Below are positions 11,135 to 24,500 of a stretch of 64,000 bases of DNA, piece by piece. Below the pieces are notes generated by a model. The model saw nothing but the letters and a program-made list of their open reading frames with translations, had not been told where the DNA came from and did not search any database. Source of the stretch: Salminus brasiliensis (Eukaryota > Chordata > Actinopteri > Characiformes > Bryconidae). How positions within the stretch are numbered: the first letter of the stretch is position 1; every line of letters begins with the position of its first letter. Location: NCBI RefSeq assembly GCF_030463535.1, contig NC_132891.1:9854949-9918948 (forward strand). Direction: 5' to 3'. A program made the position numbers and the translations under genes.

Positions 11135-12563
11135 GTAAGGACAGAAGTGCGAGGGGTGCTCTAGCTGTTTAAAGGGAATATCGGGGTACAGTAGGTGCGT
11201 CCAGTGGTATCTCCATGGTGCATTTCCTTTGAGGGAATGGGCTGGAACTGAGCTCAGTTTGCTCAGGGATGCTATAGGGACCTCTATATGATCTCCTACC
11301 TATATGATATGCATGTGATCTTATGCCCCAAAGAAGGGCTGTTGGGTATGGCTTAATGTTGGATGGCTTAAGGGTTTGCGTTAAAGGTTTGTATGAGGTT
11401 TGCTAGCTGTATAATATCCATATAATTATATGTGCTGGATGTTCCAGTTCTCTCAGAGTAATGTTTAGGATCTATATAGGATGTTCTACCATATATGCAT
11501 AGGATGCTGTACTCCATAAGTGACATGCAATGGTGGCTTGATGCTGCACTGCCATGAGTTGTAGCTAGGCGTGAGCTCAATCTAAGGGGCACTAGGCTAC
11601 AGATTCACCGCTGATTCATTAAAAGAGTCAGTTAATTCACTTTGTCCCCCGCTTGCTTTACTAACAGCTTCTTTTATCAGCGCAGACCAGAGAATGAAAG
11701 CTCAGTGCAACTGCTGATGGACTGATGCTCCTGACATCAGTTTGGTTTAGGTTAACCTCTTTGGCCTCAACAGTTCCTGACCCAGTAGTATCAACCCCAT
11801 GCCTTTTTAGTATTTTATCCAGACAAAGAAAGACACACACGCACAGTCTAATGTACACAGTCCAGAATGAGATATTTAAGCTGAAGCTGTTGATCTACCC
11901 GTAATACAGTAGGCAAAAGTCAAAGGTCTGAAGACTGCTTTGAAGAAAGGTCCACTCCATTAACATTGTCCAGCATTTCCTGTTGTCTCGTGCCAGTTCA
12001 TCATCCGCTAGCCACAGAGCTTCCGGGGCCCCTCCTACACCTCCTCCTCCTCTTCCTCTTCTCACAAGCTTCTGGGTCAATAATCTCCCAGAGAGAATCG
12101 TCTACTCATCCACTCATTCAGGCTGTCAGCCAGGAATCGCCTTAAGCACACTCTAAAATCCCTTTGTCTTTTGAACAGTGCGAAAGACGGGCTCAGAGCG
12201 GACCAAGATTCTTTCCTCACTTCTATAAATGATTGCTGAGATTTTTAAACAAGACGAGGAGAGAACCGCTCCGGTTTTGTGCGAGCAACAGGAGCTCGCT
12301 GTGGCACACCCACTCATGTACTCAGGAGGCGTTTGTATCTCTCAGCAGTGCTCAAGTGGTGACAAAATTCCTCAGATGGCTTTAAAGGTTGGTCAGACAG
12401 TTTTCAGTCCTGAGTGGAGCGCACACTTCTCTTTCGGACACAGTTTACCAAGCGGTAAATCCGTCCCACCTCTATTCATTTCTGGAGACACATTTTAATA
12501 TGCTGGGCTTCACCCCTGACCTATATAGCACAATACTCTGTGAATCCCCTCAGCACCCCCCCC

Positions 12564-12594
<31 letters not shown>

Positions 12595-15500
12595 ACACAC
12601 TTTTGTTTACATCACATGACATCTGTTTGTGGGATCTCTTGCTTGGTGATAAACCAGTGATACCCTTCTACCACAACAAAGTGACCAAGAGCGGTCTTGG
12701 GAATGATGCCATAGAAGAACCACTTTGGGTTTCTTATTGAATCTTTCTATTTGAGGTTTGTCTGAAGAAACTCTTTAGGGAACCAAAAGTGGTTCTCTTA
12801 TGACATTGCTCCTCAGAACCCTGATTGAAATCTTTATGTTTAACAAAATAACTGTTAATTTGTGTTAATAATGTGTATTCTTTAGGTATTGTGTCCTAAA
12901 TTAATGTACACTATATGTCCAAATGTTTGTAGACACCTCTTCTAATGAATGCATTCAGATAATTACAACTGCACTAACCATAGTAACTCACAAGTAAAGG
13001 TAGCTGTACTTCCAAAACCTGAAAATGAAGGCTTTTCGAACAGAAAAGGTCCTGCTTCCGTGGGGTCGTTTACATTGTTATGGATACACCAATGGATACA
13101 ACACCTGCACAGTCATTATCAATGAGGGAAGTGAGTTTTTTTTAGCATTTCGCTTAGTTTTATATATAGTTTAGGACTGACTTTGGTTAATAATAATCAA
13201 ATTGCAAATGTTTATAATCTAAGACATACTTTTAATATTTGTAGTATAGTTCTGAGCCCCCGTTTTAGGGCCACTGTAGCACGGTTGGCACTTAATATGT
13301 ACTTTTCGTGCCACAATAAAAAATCTATTGGCCAAAACTTGCAGTGTAATGCACACAGTGTAGCGTGCACTTGCACGGTGGTAGCATTATGAGTAAGAGA
13401 GATGTAGAGCTAAGATGTTATGAATGACAGTATAGGCCTGTGGGCATTCCACTGGCCTTGTCACCCGTTGAGTGGTCTGACTGGTTGTGATGGGCTCAGG
13501 CTGCTATATGTTTGGACTGTGTTGGCTGCCCCGCAGGGTGCAGAAGGGTTAATGATGTGATACTTACTATGGGCCTGTCAGGCATGTCAGTCACATTTAA
13601 TCATTCGTCTTTCCTGAAACAGTTAAGGCAGCATATTGGACTGTTTGTTATTCATTAGTACAATATTGGACGTCTCAGTGCTGATAGTTCGGAGGGCTGT
13701 ACTTGTGTGTGTGTTGTGAGCAGGCTCAGATGATTATTTTCTGACCAGTCACGTTTATATACATGCAACATTTATTTAAGCTTGCATCTCCAGAATGGCA
13801 ACTGTACAGGACCTTCTGGACCTTTACGACATTTCTGTTGGTCCATTCATCATGACATCTTTCCAGGAAAGTCACTAACAACAAAATGTAAATTCACACT
13901 ATAGGTCCAAGTGTTTGTGGACACCCCTTCTAATAAATGCATTCAGCTACTTAATGTTGCACCCATTGCTGATACAGATGTCCAAATGCACACAACTATA
14001 GCAACTATTTTTAATACCCTTGATTTTGGAAGAAACATTGCATAAGCAGGTGTCCCAATACTTTTGTCCACATAGTGTATAGTGTACCTTATATATATAT
14101 TGTTCCATATCATTAAGTCTACTTCATTTCACAGACACTGTGTTTTAAGGACATACTTAATAAACCTTTTAGCTCAACACGGGCTGTTGGCAGTTTGAAA
14201 GTATTCCAGTATGTACATTTACAGAAGAAGTCACAGTAAAAGCACTATGGTGGAGATGATTATTCTCAAACAATGTATTTTTAAGTATTTTTGGGGATTT
14301 TTAAAACTTATGCCATTCTTTTGTAAGGGTTTATAAAATAATATAATTGTATTGTGATCATGACTATGAAATAATATCAAAAGATAATTGGTCATGACTG
14401 TCTGATATCCTGTTCATTTTATAAGGTCAGTACTGGTACAGATGTGTGTATCCAGACATGCAGATCGGATCATTGCTGTAGTAGTAATAGTTATAATAAT
14501 AAAAATAATAAATGTTAACCTTATTTATGTAACACTTTTCAAATACTGTTACTCTAAAAATGGTTTCTCGATTCAATCTAAAATATACTACTTCACGTGG
14601 CTACAGGGACGTCTCGATCAGGTGCCCCCAATCCAAGTCTCTTAATGCTGAGTTTCAGTCGATACCAATTCGATCTTTGTGTTTGTATAAATAATACAGC
14701 CACACAGTTTAGACAAGATGAGCTGCTGATTAATATGTTCAGTAAAATATCTTTATTTTTAGTATTAGCTTCTATAATGAGACATTCTGGACTGATTGAT
14801 TTAGTTTAGTAGAGACTTTTATGAAAATGTGTTTAATAGTGTTTAATATAAATAATCATGTCCCAACTTGGTTCTGAATGGGCTCTTCAGTGCTGGTTTA
14901 AAAACAGAGAAAGGTAAAACAGAGCATTTCAGTGAGAGTTTTATAAAGGTTCAGGTATTATGGTCTGTTGTTCTGTTGCACTGTAAAATAGCTCACCACT
15001 TCAGACTATCAACTCTTTTATTTACCTTCTGGGAGCGGCTGCATTGCTGCTGCCAGCTGGACAATAATGTCCGCTAATGGCGCTGTGATGGCGCTCTGAA
15101 CTCTGTGGTTAAAACAAAGACTCTGAACTGAATTGGAATTAAAATAGCCGATACCTGATCTAATAAACTATGCTTGGATCATCCATCTTTTATGTGACCA
15201 TTTTCAGTGTTTTAGTAGCACACATAGTGCTTTACAAGCTGGTGATAATGTTTAAGATAGTCTTAAAAGAAAACAAAGTTGAATAAATGAAAGTTGAGAA
15301 CATGAAATGAGAAATGAGCTGAGACAACAACATAGATCCAATTAACAAAGATAAAATATGATAAAATGATATAATTAAATTATATATATATTTTTAGCTG
15401 TGACTTAAAACTGTGTAAGCTTGACTCTCACAGTTCCACAGTTAAGAAATATAATACATTTTTTTCTTCCTTGTTCTGTAATTTAGTCAGGGTCCCGTGG

Positions 15501-18500
15501 AAAGTCAGTATCTGAAGCTTTAAAAACAAGTAATATAATATCATACTCCTATGATCCTATAATCGATCCTAAAAGACACAGGCAACCAGTGCAGCGTTTT
15601 CTAGATAAGGCTCTTTTTTATTGTATTAGTTGGGATCAGTGCTGAAGTTGTAGAGAATGTACAGTAAAACTAGGGCTGGGCGATATGGTAAAAATATTGT
15701 ATCACGATATTTAAAGATTTCCACAATACACAATATTCATCAGCATATGTGATCGCAGAGAAAATTACTAGTATTAGTATAATTACTAGCATTACTAGTG
15801 ATGGATTTTTAAATACTACCATTCAAACACTCTCCCATATTTAGTACAGTGATTTTTATTGAAATGTGCTGCACTTTATCCAGTTAAACCAGAGTAAATA
15901 CACTGTTTGTAATGTAACATGCAGCTGATCAGTGTTATTTAAGCACTTGATCATATCCTCGATATGCTTAAAAAAGCTTATTGTGTTTCACAAAAAATAA
16001 GAATATCACAATACAATCGAATATTGTCATATTGGCCAGCTAGTACAACATCAAGTACAAACACAACATCATCCTATTAATGAATTCTGCCTATGACAAA
16101 TGCAAGGGCATGCTTCTCTGCATTGTCATGGAATAGAAACTAACTAGTGATATTTCTCAAATATTGAAAATCAGCTTTACTAATCACATTTACAACAGAC
16201 ACAGAATCTAGAGCTAGACCCAGATTCTGTGCTTCACATTTTTTTTATAAAAGCAAAGGGACCTTGTTTCTGAATTTTGGAAAGTAGTAAAGAAAGAAAA
16301 AGTGAGCAAAAGAACAAGTGCAACAGAATCATCTAAGGAGGTCATTTTGGTTGTTAGCCATGCTAAATTTGACCCAGCCATTCTTCTTTTTTTTCTAATG
16401 GACGCCCATTGTTTGATTAATTGCATCAGTGCCATCCATTTAAATAGTCCTCAAAAAAGATACTTGAGGTCAAGTAATTTAATGTCTTCTAAAATGTTCA
16501 ATTTCTCTGTCTCTGCCTCTCTCTCTACCACACTTTACACCTCTGTTCTGCAGTGATCGCCCCAGTCCCAGTTTCCTCTTTGTGTCCCTCCTGTGATAAA
16601 GCCACATGTCCTTCTTCCCACTGCTGCTGCAGCGCTGCCGTCCACTCCTGCACTCAGAACGAGACTTTGTTCCAAAGGCTGGCACATGAATCTCTCCCAG
16701 CACTCTGGCTTTGTTTGACTGGAATTACTGCTAATGCCATTAAAGCTGACACCGGCACTGGGCTCATCATAGCCCTGCATTAGAGGGATTACTGCTGTAG
16801 GTTTTATCTGCAGCGGTTTGCCCGAAAATGGAGACGGCTGTGATCTGCTACTTATATGAATAGGTAAGCAGGGATCAATGACGTAGCTACGAGAAGAAGT
16901 GTGCCTTGGCATATTGTGACAAATCGTGAGTATTTCACTAATCAGATATCACCACTAACATGTGGTAGGGAACATATCGCCGCTGTCGCACGAAAAACTT
17001 GTGTCTCCATTTCTGCTGTTTTCTTTTTTACATAATGTGAATCTGGTTGTTACTTACATTGTGTCTCAGTTTCATGATGAACGGATCAATAGAAATCATC
17101 CAAAATGACTTACCATCCTTAATTTGTGTGTGCATTTCTAACATAAGCAACTCCTCTTCCCCGCCCACTGTCACACCAATCGGCCATAACGTAAGTACCC
17201 CTACTAAATATTAAGGGCCTTGAATTATCTGACCATTCGAGGCACGGACTTGGACCTCTGAAAGCCTCCTGTGGTATCTGACACCAAGACGTTAGCAGCA
17301 GAGTGCTATAATTTGTCAAGTCAGGCCTCCATTAGTATCGGTGAACCATACTTGCCCATAATCCTGTCACCGGTTCACTGGTTGTCCTTCCTTGGAGCAC
17401 TTTTGGTAGGTATTGACTATTGCATAATGGTAACACTCCACAAGACCTGCCTGATGTTTTGGAGGTGCTCTGACCCGGTCGTCTAGCCATCACAATTTGT
17501 CTCTTGTCACAGGGGCTCAGATTCTTATGCTTGCCAATTTTCCTACTTTTAACAAATCATCACCTCCAAGAACTGACTGTTCCCTTGCTGCATAATATAC
17601 CCACCCCTTGACAGAAGCCACTGTAGATGAAGATAATCAATGTTTTTCAATTCACCTGTACTAATGATATGGCTGATCTGTGTATATCAGATAATAATAA
17701 TAGTAGTGTGTGTGCTGTTCATTTCCCAGGGCCTGGGGTAGGGGGTTCTTTGATGGTTTGGTGTGTTCTTCCCGTGTCCATGTGGGGATCCTCCAGGTTC
17801 TCTGGATCTCACGATAAGCACATGGTGAATGGTGTGTGTGATGCACTGGAGATGTTCCTGCCATGCTCTTAATGATTCCAGTTCCACTACACTGGCCAAG
17901 AAGAAGCACATACGAGTGTGGATGTAATATGATAATCACTGTTTATATGAATTAAAGGGAGCTTTACTAGCATTTTACCATGTAACATGAGAGAATAACC
18001 TCATAGTAGGCTGCCCAGAAACAGATCCGGTGAACAAACTTTCTCTTGGTCCACTGGATGCTTTGATAGATGGTTTTTAATCCCATCCTCCCTCCAGCAC
18101 TGACTGAGAACCATTTAGGCTCATTCTCAACCAGTGTAAGAAAAAAACAAGCCCCCAAATTGGCTGTGGAGGAAGAAGTAATCATTGTATGTCCTTTGGC
18201 AATCACTTAGAAGTGAGGTACCTGTCAAAGATAATTGACAAGACACAGGAATACACAAGGATAACATCCTGAAGCCTTTTTTATTTAGTTTGAGCCAGTA
18301 TATACAGTTATGTGAAGTCCTGGTCTTTGTCTAGAGGTTCTCCGGCAAGTTTTTGACTTGCCCTGTTTTTTGGGCACACCTCCCATGAACATCAAACTTC
18401 TACAGTTTCTTCCTGATGGTAGATGTTGTGGCAAGAGCTACCTGTAGGTCCAGTAATGACATGTTAGGATTGCTGGGGACTTCTGTACACATCTTGCGGT

Positions 18501-21500
18501 CTGCTCTTGGGCTGAATGTGCAAGGACGGCCTAACCTGGTCATGTTGGTGGTTCTTTTAAGTTTTATGTTTTTAAATGTAATGGTATTTAAAGAAAATTA
18601 CACAGTATAAGATATTTGTATGTTGACATGAAGACGAAATGCATAAGCAGCGACAGATTCTTAAAAAAAACTGCTATTCAAATACTGTCCCATCCTGAGT
18701 ACAGTGATTTATAGTCAAAATCTGCTGCACCTCATCTCATTAAACAACACTAATGACTAATGACTCTCTGTAATGAAATGTGCAGTTGGCCAGTGTTCTT
18801 TAAGCACTTACGATATCCATGACATGCACGCTTGAATCACGATAACAAAAGTTCACAAATTCAGTAAAATGTAGTCATATTGGCCACCCCTACTTTACAT
18901 AATTACATACCATATGCATCTACAACCTTCTTTCTGAAGGCCTCAGAGAGCTCTTTGGGTCTTACCATGGAGAGACCACTCACTTCTACAACCAGACTGA
19001 GACTGTGTCCGAAACGGAAGGCACCTGCTGCGATGCCATGCTGCATGCAACAATATGTCATGGCGTTGCCAGGATACCATCAACTACTGTCAGCTGGTGG
19101 CGTACCTAATACCTAAGTCATTTTGACATAAAAAGCACACATTCGGCTATTACGCTGACAATTTCTCTGAAATAAAATATTAAGAAAAAAAGAATTGCAA
19201 CTTAATTCGTAGAGGTTGCTGCTTACTTCCACCATGTTGCTTTTTCTTCCAAGGTTCATGGGATACGTAAGGCAGCAAAAAATACACTCGGTTGGGACAT
19301 GACATTGTACCTTCCTGCTTCAGAATACTGCCTGAGTAGGCAGCATTTATTAAGTTCCAGACACAGTCTAAATGTCTGAGGTTCTAATAAGGCAGGTTTC
19401 TCCAAAACCCAGGCCGTTCCTCAATATGTGTTCTTGTCTGTTCTTTCTCTTCTTGTGTTCTTGTCTGCGATCAGCTTCCATTGCCCAAGTTCTATTCCAA
19501 TACTCAGGAATAGCAAGAACCGTAAACGTTTCTGAATGAGTTCTTTCTTCGAGAATGAGTGGAAATACCAAGCATTCATAGGGAATTCAGCGCTGACGCA
19601 GCAGCAGAAGATGCTGTAGAAGCTGCAGAAGATGCTGTAGAAGCTTGTGCTTTAAATAAATGTTGCCGCTCAGTAAGTGGCGGTAAAGCATCACACGTTG
19701 GTCTGTCACCATTAGTCCAAAAGAAGAAGCAGAAGAAGAAATGGTGCACCTGGTTCTGCTCTAGTGAAGTTATCAAATCTTAGTTCATTTAATAAGCAAC
19801 GATTGTTTCTTTTGTTATGTTGTGAAGCTCATTAACCCTCCTGAGGTAGCCTTAGCTAAGCTGGTTATCAATAGGACATCTCAAAAGGTGTCCTCCATCC
19901 TTGTGTTCTTGTGAGTTCGTCCTGACACCAAGACGTTAGAATGCTCTTTCCAAGAACATAAGTCTGCTTTAACCGTTCTTGGTAATGAGAAACACCCCCT
20001 TGTTAAACCATGTTCTAATCGCCTGCAGCTGATGTGCTGCACCCGATTCTAATTGTAGACATAAATAGTGGTAAATGTGGGAGTGTCCCAAATTGTTCCC
20101 CTCAAGAAAATTGATTTTCCATAATTATAGTTTGAAAAAATTACTTACAAAAGACATTTCCTTATTTTTCTATATGGTTATATTACCTATAAAAACATTT
20201 TTTTTACATGACTGTATGCTCAGGCGCCCAAGTGGTGGGTTATAGCTTAAAAAGTGTTTAGGTTTGGATGTTTTAGCTTACATAGCATCCATGTTTTATG
20301 GCCTCAGTGTCCCACAACTCATGGGAATTGATAACCGGAGTCCCCGGAGTAAGTGGAGTGTGTAAATCAGCTGCATTGCAGGGGTAATTGGTGTTATATC
20401 AAGCTGAATATTTAGCCCAGTCGTTTTTAAATAAAGCAAGCTTCTACAGGAATTTATGGTTTGCAGAACTGGCACTGCTCTGGCAAGTGGGGTTAGAACC
20501 AAAATTCTCTCGCAATAAGACTATAAATAGACACATCGCACACACACAGCTCATTTCCAGTTGGGCTCTGAATCAAATGGACACTGTATATGTGTGTGTG
20601 TGTGTTGAGTATTAGTGTGGGAGTGTGAGAGGGAGGACAAAATGCACAAGAAACGGCTCATCTGTTACGGTGCGATAATTTGGAGTCGGTGGAAGATTGA
20701 TTCACCCCTGTGGATATCAAAGTTAAACTGGCCCGTGGGCGAACTACACCAGCGAAGCTCACAACGCCCGCCGCAGCTAGGCCAGAAGCTTTACATTCCA
20801 GGCAGAAGGATGCAGGCTAAATAAAATGCATTAATTCACAGGCCCGAGGATTAGCCGTGACAGGAGAATGAACCTAATAAGATTCAAGCTTTGGTTAATG
20901 TGTGTGAGGTAGGCAGGGGCGGGCTGCTGGCTATGTGGGTGTTGGTGGGCTTTTGTTTGATCTGTGAGTGTTTGCATAGATAAATGAGGTTATGGCTCAA
21001 ATGACAATCATTGATGGCTGCCGAAAAATAATACGACTGCGTGTTACGAAGCGAGAGCTTCATATATCCAGCTGTGGCATTCTCTTCTCCTCAAGGGTTC
21101 GAATGCCATTTAAGAAAGCATATGCAAGCCTGGAGCTGTTGATGGCCTCTATTTTACATAGAATATCAATATTTCATTGCGCTATTGAAGTACAGAAAGT
21201 ACATTACTGTCTTTTCTGGTGCACCTATTTGCATTTGCTGGTTTGAGTTTCAGTTCACTTCAGCTTAAGTCGGTGAAAAACACGAATGGACGTAATCGCA
21301 TTACAGTGGGCAGACTGAAATAAGCAGAAAGAAGTGCTTGATATGGAGAAAACATGTTGTGTTGCATTGGTACGTACTGCAATGCAGTGCATTTTTAAAA
21401 TAGAAATAAATAATTCTTCATAGGACTAATTTTGGCTCATTTTTATGTGGTGCATTTGTTGGATCACATTGCCTTGATTTATTGAAGTAGTCATTTAGAA

Positions 21501-24500
21501 CAACTGGGATTGTCCAACATGCTCAGTGTCAGAAATTCTGTGATTGGTTAGAGGATTCATTTCAAACTAATATGATGTTTGTTTGTTGTTTTGGACTTTA
21601 CATTGTGTCTGTGATGGACCATGAATGGACCAATAGAAAAGCCCCAAGAAAACATTTTAATTTTTTGACCTAATGTGAATCTGATGCTTGTTCTTTACAT
21701 TGTGTCGAACTATCATAGTGAATGAACCAATAGAAATGCTCCAAAATGACTTGGAATACAATCTTTTTACATTTACTTCCATTGACATTTTTTTCTGTAA
21801 AGTTGCCATTTTGGGGATAAAAAGCTTTTGTGTGACTGAGATGTTATGTTAGCTCAACTAAATATTATATTTATTGCTGCCAAAGACAGCAATCAGGTCA
21901 GTTAGCGTTACTAATTATTTACATATGTTGAGTAAAAAAGAACCAGCTAGTGGAAACTGATACCAACATCCTTACAGTGAAGATTATGCAGAGTGTATAG
22001 TACAGCTAAAGCCAAGGGTGCAACAGTAAGGGTAATAGTAAGAGTACAAATAAGATCCACTGGGTGTAATGTATAGTAATGTAATATAGGCCACCGTTAG
22101 CATAGCGTTGAAGCGGAGAAGTATAAATTGAGTACATTCATTTCCTTCAGATTTCCTTTGATGTGCAAAGGTGAAGAAATGAGGAGTGTGCAGTCGGAAG
22201 AGAACCTTTTGACACTCTGTCATGTCTTCACGTTCAAGTCATGTTCTTTAAGGCAATCTCATTTACTTGATCTTAGCTGTCATGCCGCTGTCTGGATAAG
22301 TTCTGGGAATAACCTGAAATTGTGCAATATTTTGATTAGATCCAGGGAATTTGACACCTGCCACTCCCTCCCATTTACAGTGAGAACGTTCTGTCAACCA
22401 GACCTTGGCAGTGTGGAAACTGCAAGCCTCCCTCACTTGACTGAAATGGAAAGCTATGGATGTCCACTGACTGCTCCAGAGCTTCCTGTTCTGTTGGCCG
22501 TGCTTTTCTATGGATATTATACACGCTGTCAGCAGTAGGTGCACTTTAACATAGCCTACTTTTCTGGACATTTGGTAAAAACATCAAATGAAATACAGGA
22601 CAAGACTAATTACTCCACAGACAAATGACAAATGATGTGATTGCTTTAAAGGGATTATATCCTATATTTTAATTGTAGATTTTGCCTCAAGGTCCCTTTT
22701 TATTTGAGCCCAAGAAAGCACGATTGGCCCTGCTCTTTCCAAGTAGGTATATGTCTCATGTAAGAGCACTACATGTGATTAGGGCCCTTTAAGGTGTGCA
22801 GTGTAATGTAGGCTTCAAGTCCACATATGATTTTGGTCATAAACCCCCCAGCTCCAGACTGTGGAGCAGTGGAGCGTTGAGTTGATTTGGACTGATGTTT
22901 GGGATCCAGACGTCCAACATTATCCTACAGTACTTGGCCTCACTAATGCTCTTGTGGCTTAATGTAATCAAAAGCTCACAGCAATGTTCCAACATCTTGT
23001 GTTAAGCTCTTTCAAGATGAAGCTGTGTTACTGCAACTAAGAGGAAACAACAAGTCCCAATTCATTTCCTTGACTTGAGAAGAAATGTTGGGTGAGCTCT
23101 CTGCTCTGATTGGCTGCCCCCTGTGACTCATTTAAATAGGTGGATATGTTTAAATTATGGATTCCAAATGAGCTGATCTGCAGCTTAGTTTCCACATATT
23201 TACAGTATAGACTCAAGAGTGAACTCTAGACTGGGTTTAGAAACTTTTTCACCCAAACTCTGGCTTGAAAAGGGGAAGGATCCTTCAGTTTTCCATGATA
23301 TGGGCTCTTTAATGTCTATAGTAGCCTAAAGCAGAGAGTTCACAGAGCTTGTGTGCAGACGGCATGAGAAGACCGAGAAAGTGAAAGAGAGAGAGAGAGT
23401 ATGAGTAACACAGGCAGACGGGATGTAGAAGACACTGACAGCCTCTCAGCAGTGCTTCCACCGCCCCCAAGCTCACCTGCTGTCCACAGACACCCGCGCA
23501 GTGTTTCATAGACGCCTCAGCGGGGGTGCCGTCTGAAGCTGAATGGAGGCATTTAACCTTTCGTGTCAAGAGTAATTGCTTTTGTTTTGCTGTAATTACT
23601 AAATAACCTAATAATTACATATTCAGTTACGTAATTGAGTTTACACACTGAATCAGTGGGATCGATTCTGTACTTTTCTTTTAAACTTTTCCTCTCTGCT
23701 CTACTCTTCTCTTCCCCTTTACTTCTCTACTCTTCTCTACTCTTCTCTACTCTTCTCTTCCCCTTTACTTCTCTACTCTTCTCTTCCCCTTTACTTCTCT
23801 ACTCTTCTCTTCCCCTTTACTTCTCTTCTCTTCTCCTTTACCTCGCTACTCTTCTCTTCTCCTTTACTTCTCTACTCTTCTCTACTCTTCTCTTCTCCTT
23901 TACTTCTCTACTCTTCTCTTCTCCTTTACTTAACTACTCTTCTCTACTCCTTTACTTCTCTACTCTTCTCTTCTCCTTTACTTCTCTACTCTTCTCTACT
24001 CCTTTACTTCTCTACTCTTCTCTTCTCCTTTACTTCTCTACTCTTCTCTTCTCCTTTACTTCTCTACTCTTCTCTACTCTTCTCTTCTCCTTTACTTCTC
24101 TACTCTTCTCTACTCTTCTCTTCTCCTTTACTTCTCTACTCTTCTCTACTCTTCTCTTCTCCTTTACTTCTCTACTCTTCTCTTCTCCTTTACTTCTCTA
24201 CTCTTCTCTTCCCCTTTACTTCTCTACTCTTCTCTTCCCCTTTACTTCTCTACTCTTCTCTACTCTTCTCTACTCTTCTCTTCTCCTTTACTTCTCTACT
24301 CTTCTCTACTCTTCTCTTCTCATTTACCTCTCTACTCTTCTCTACTCTTCTCCTTTACTTCTCTACTCTTCTCTTCTCCTTTACTTCTCTACTCTTCTCT
24401 ACTCTTCTCTTCTCCTTTACTTCTCTACTCTTCTCTACTCTTCTCTTCTCCTTTACTTCTCTACTCTTCTCTTCTCCTTTACTTCTCTACTCTTCTCTAC

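Noticed and set aside
16535..16912. 125-codon minus-strand frame
   Set aside because: No family resemblance and no promoter or splice context were seen.
22128..22538. 136-codon plus-strand frame in xkr7 intron 1
   Set aside because: There is no recognisable domain or splice signals, and composition is typical of intron. An overlapping minus frame of 102 codons is equally unsupported.
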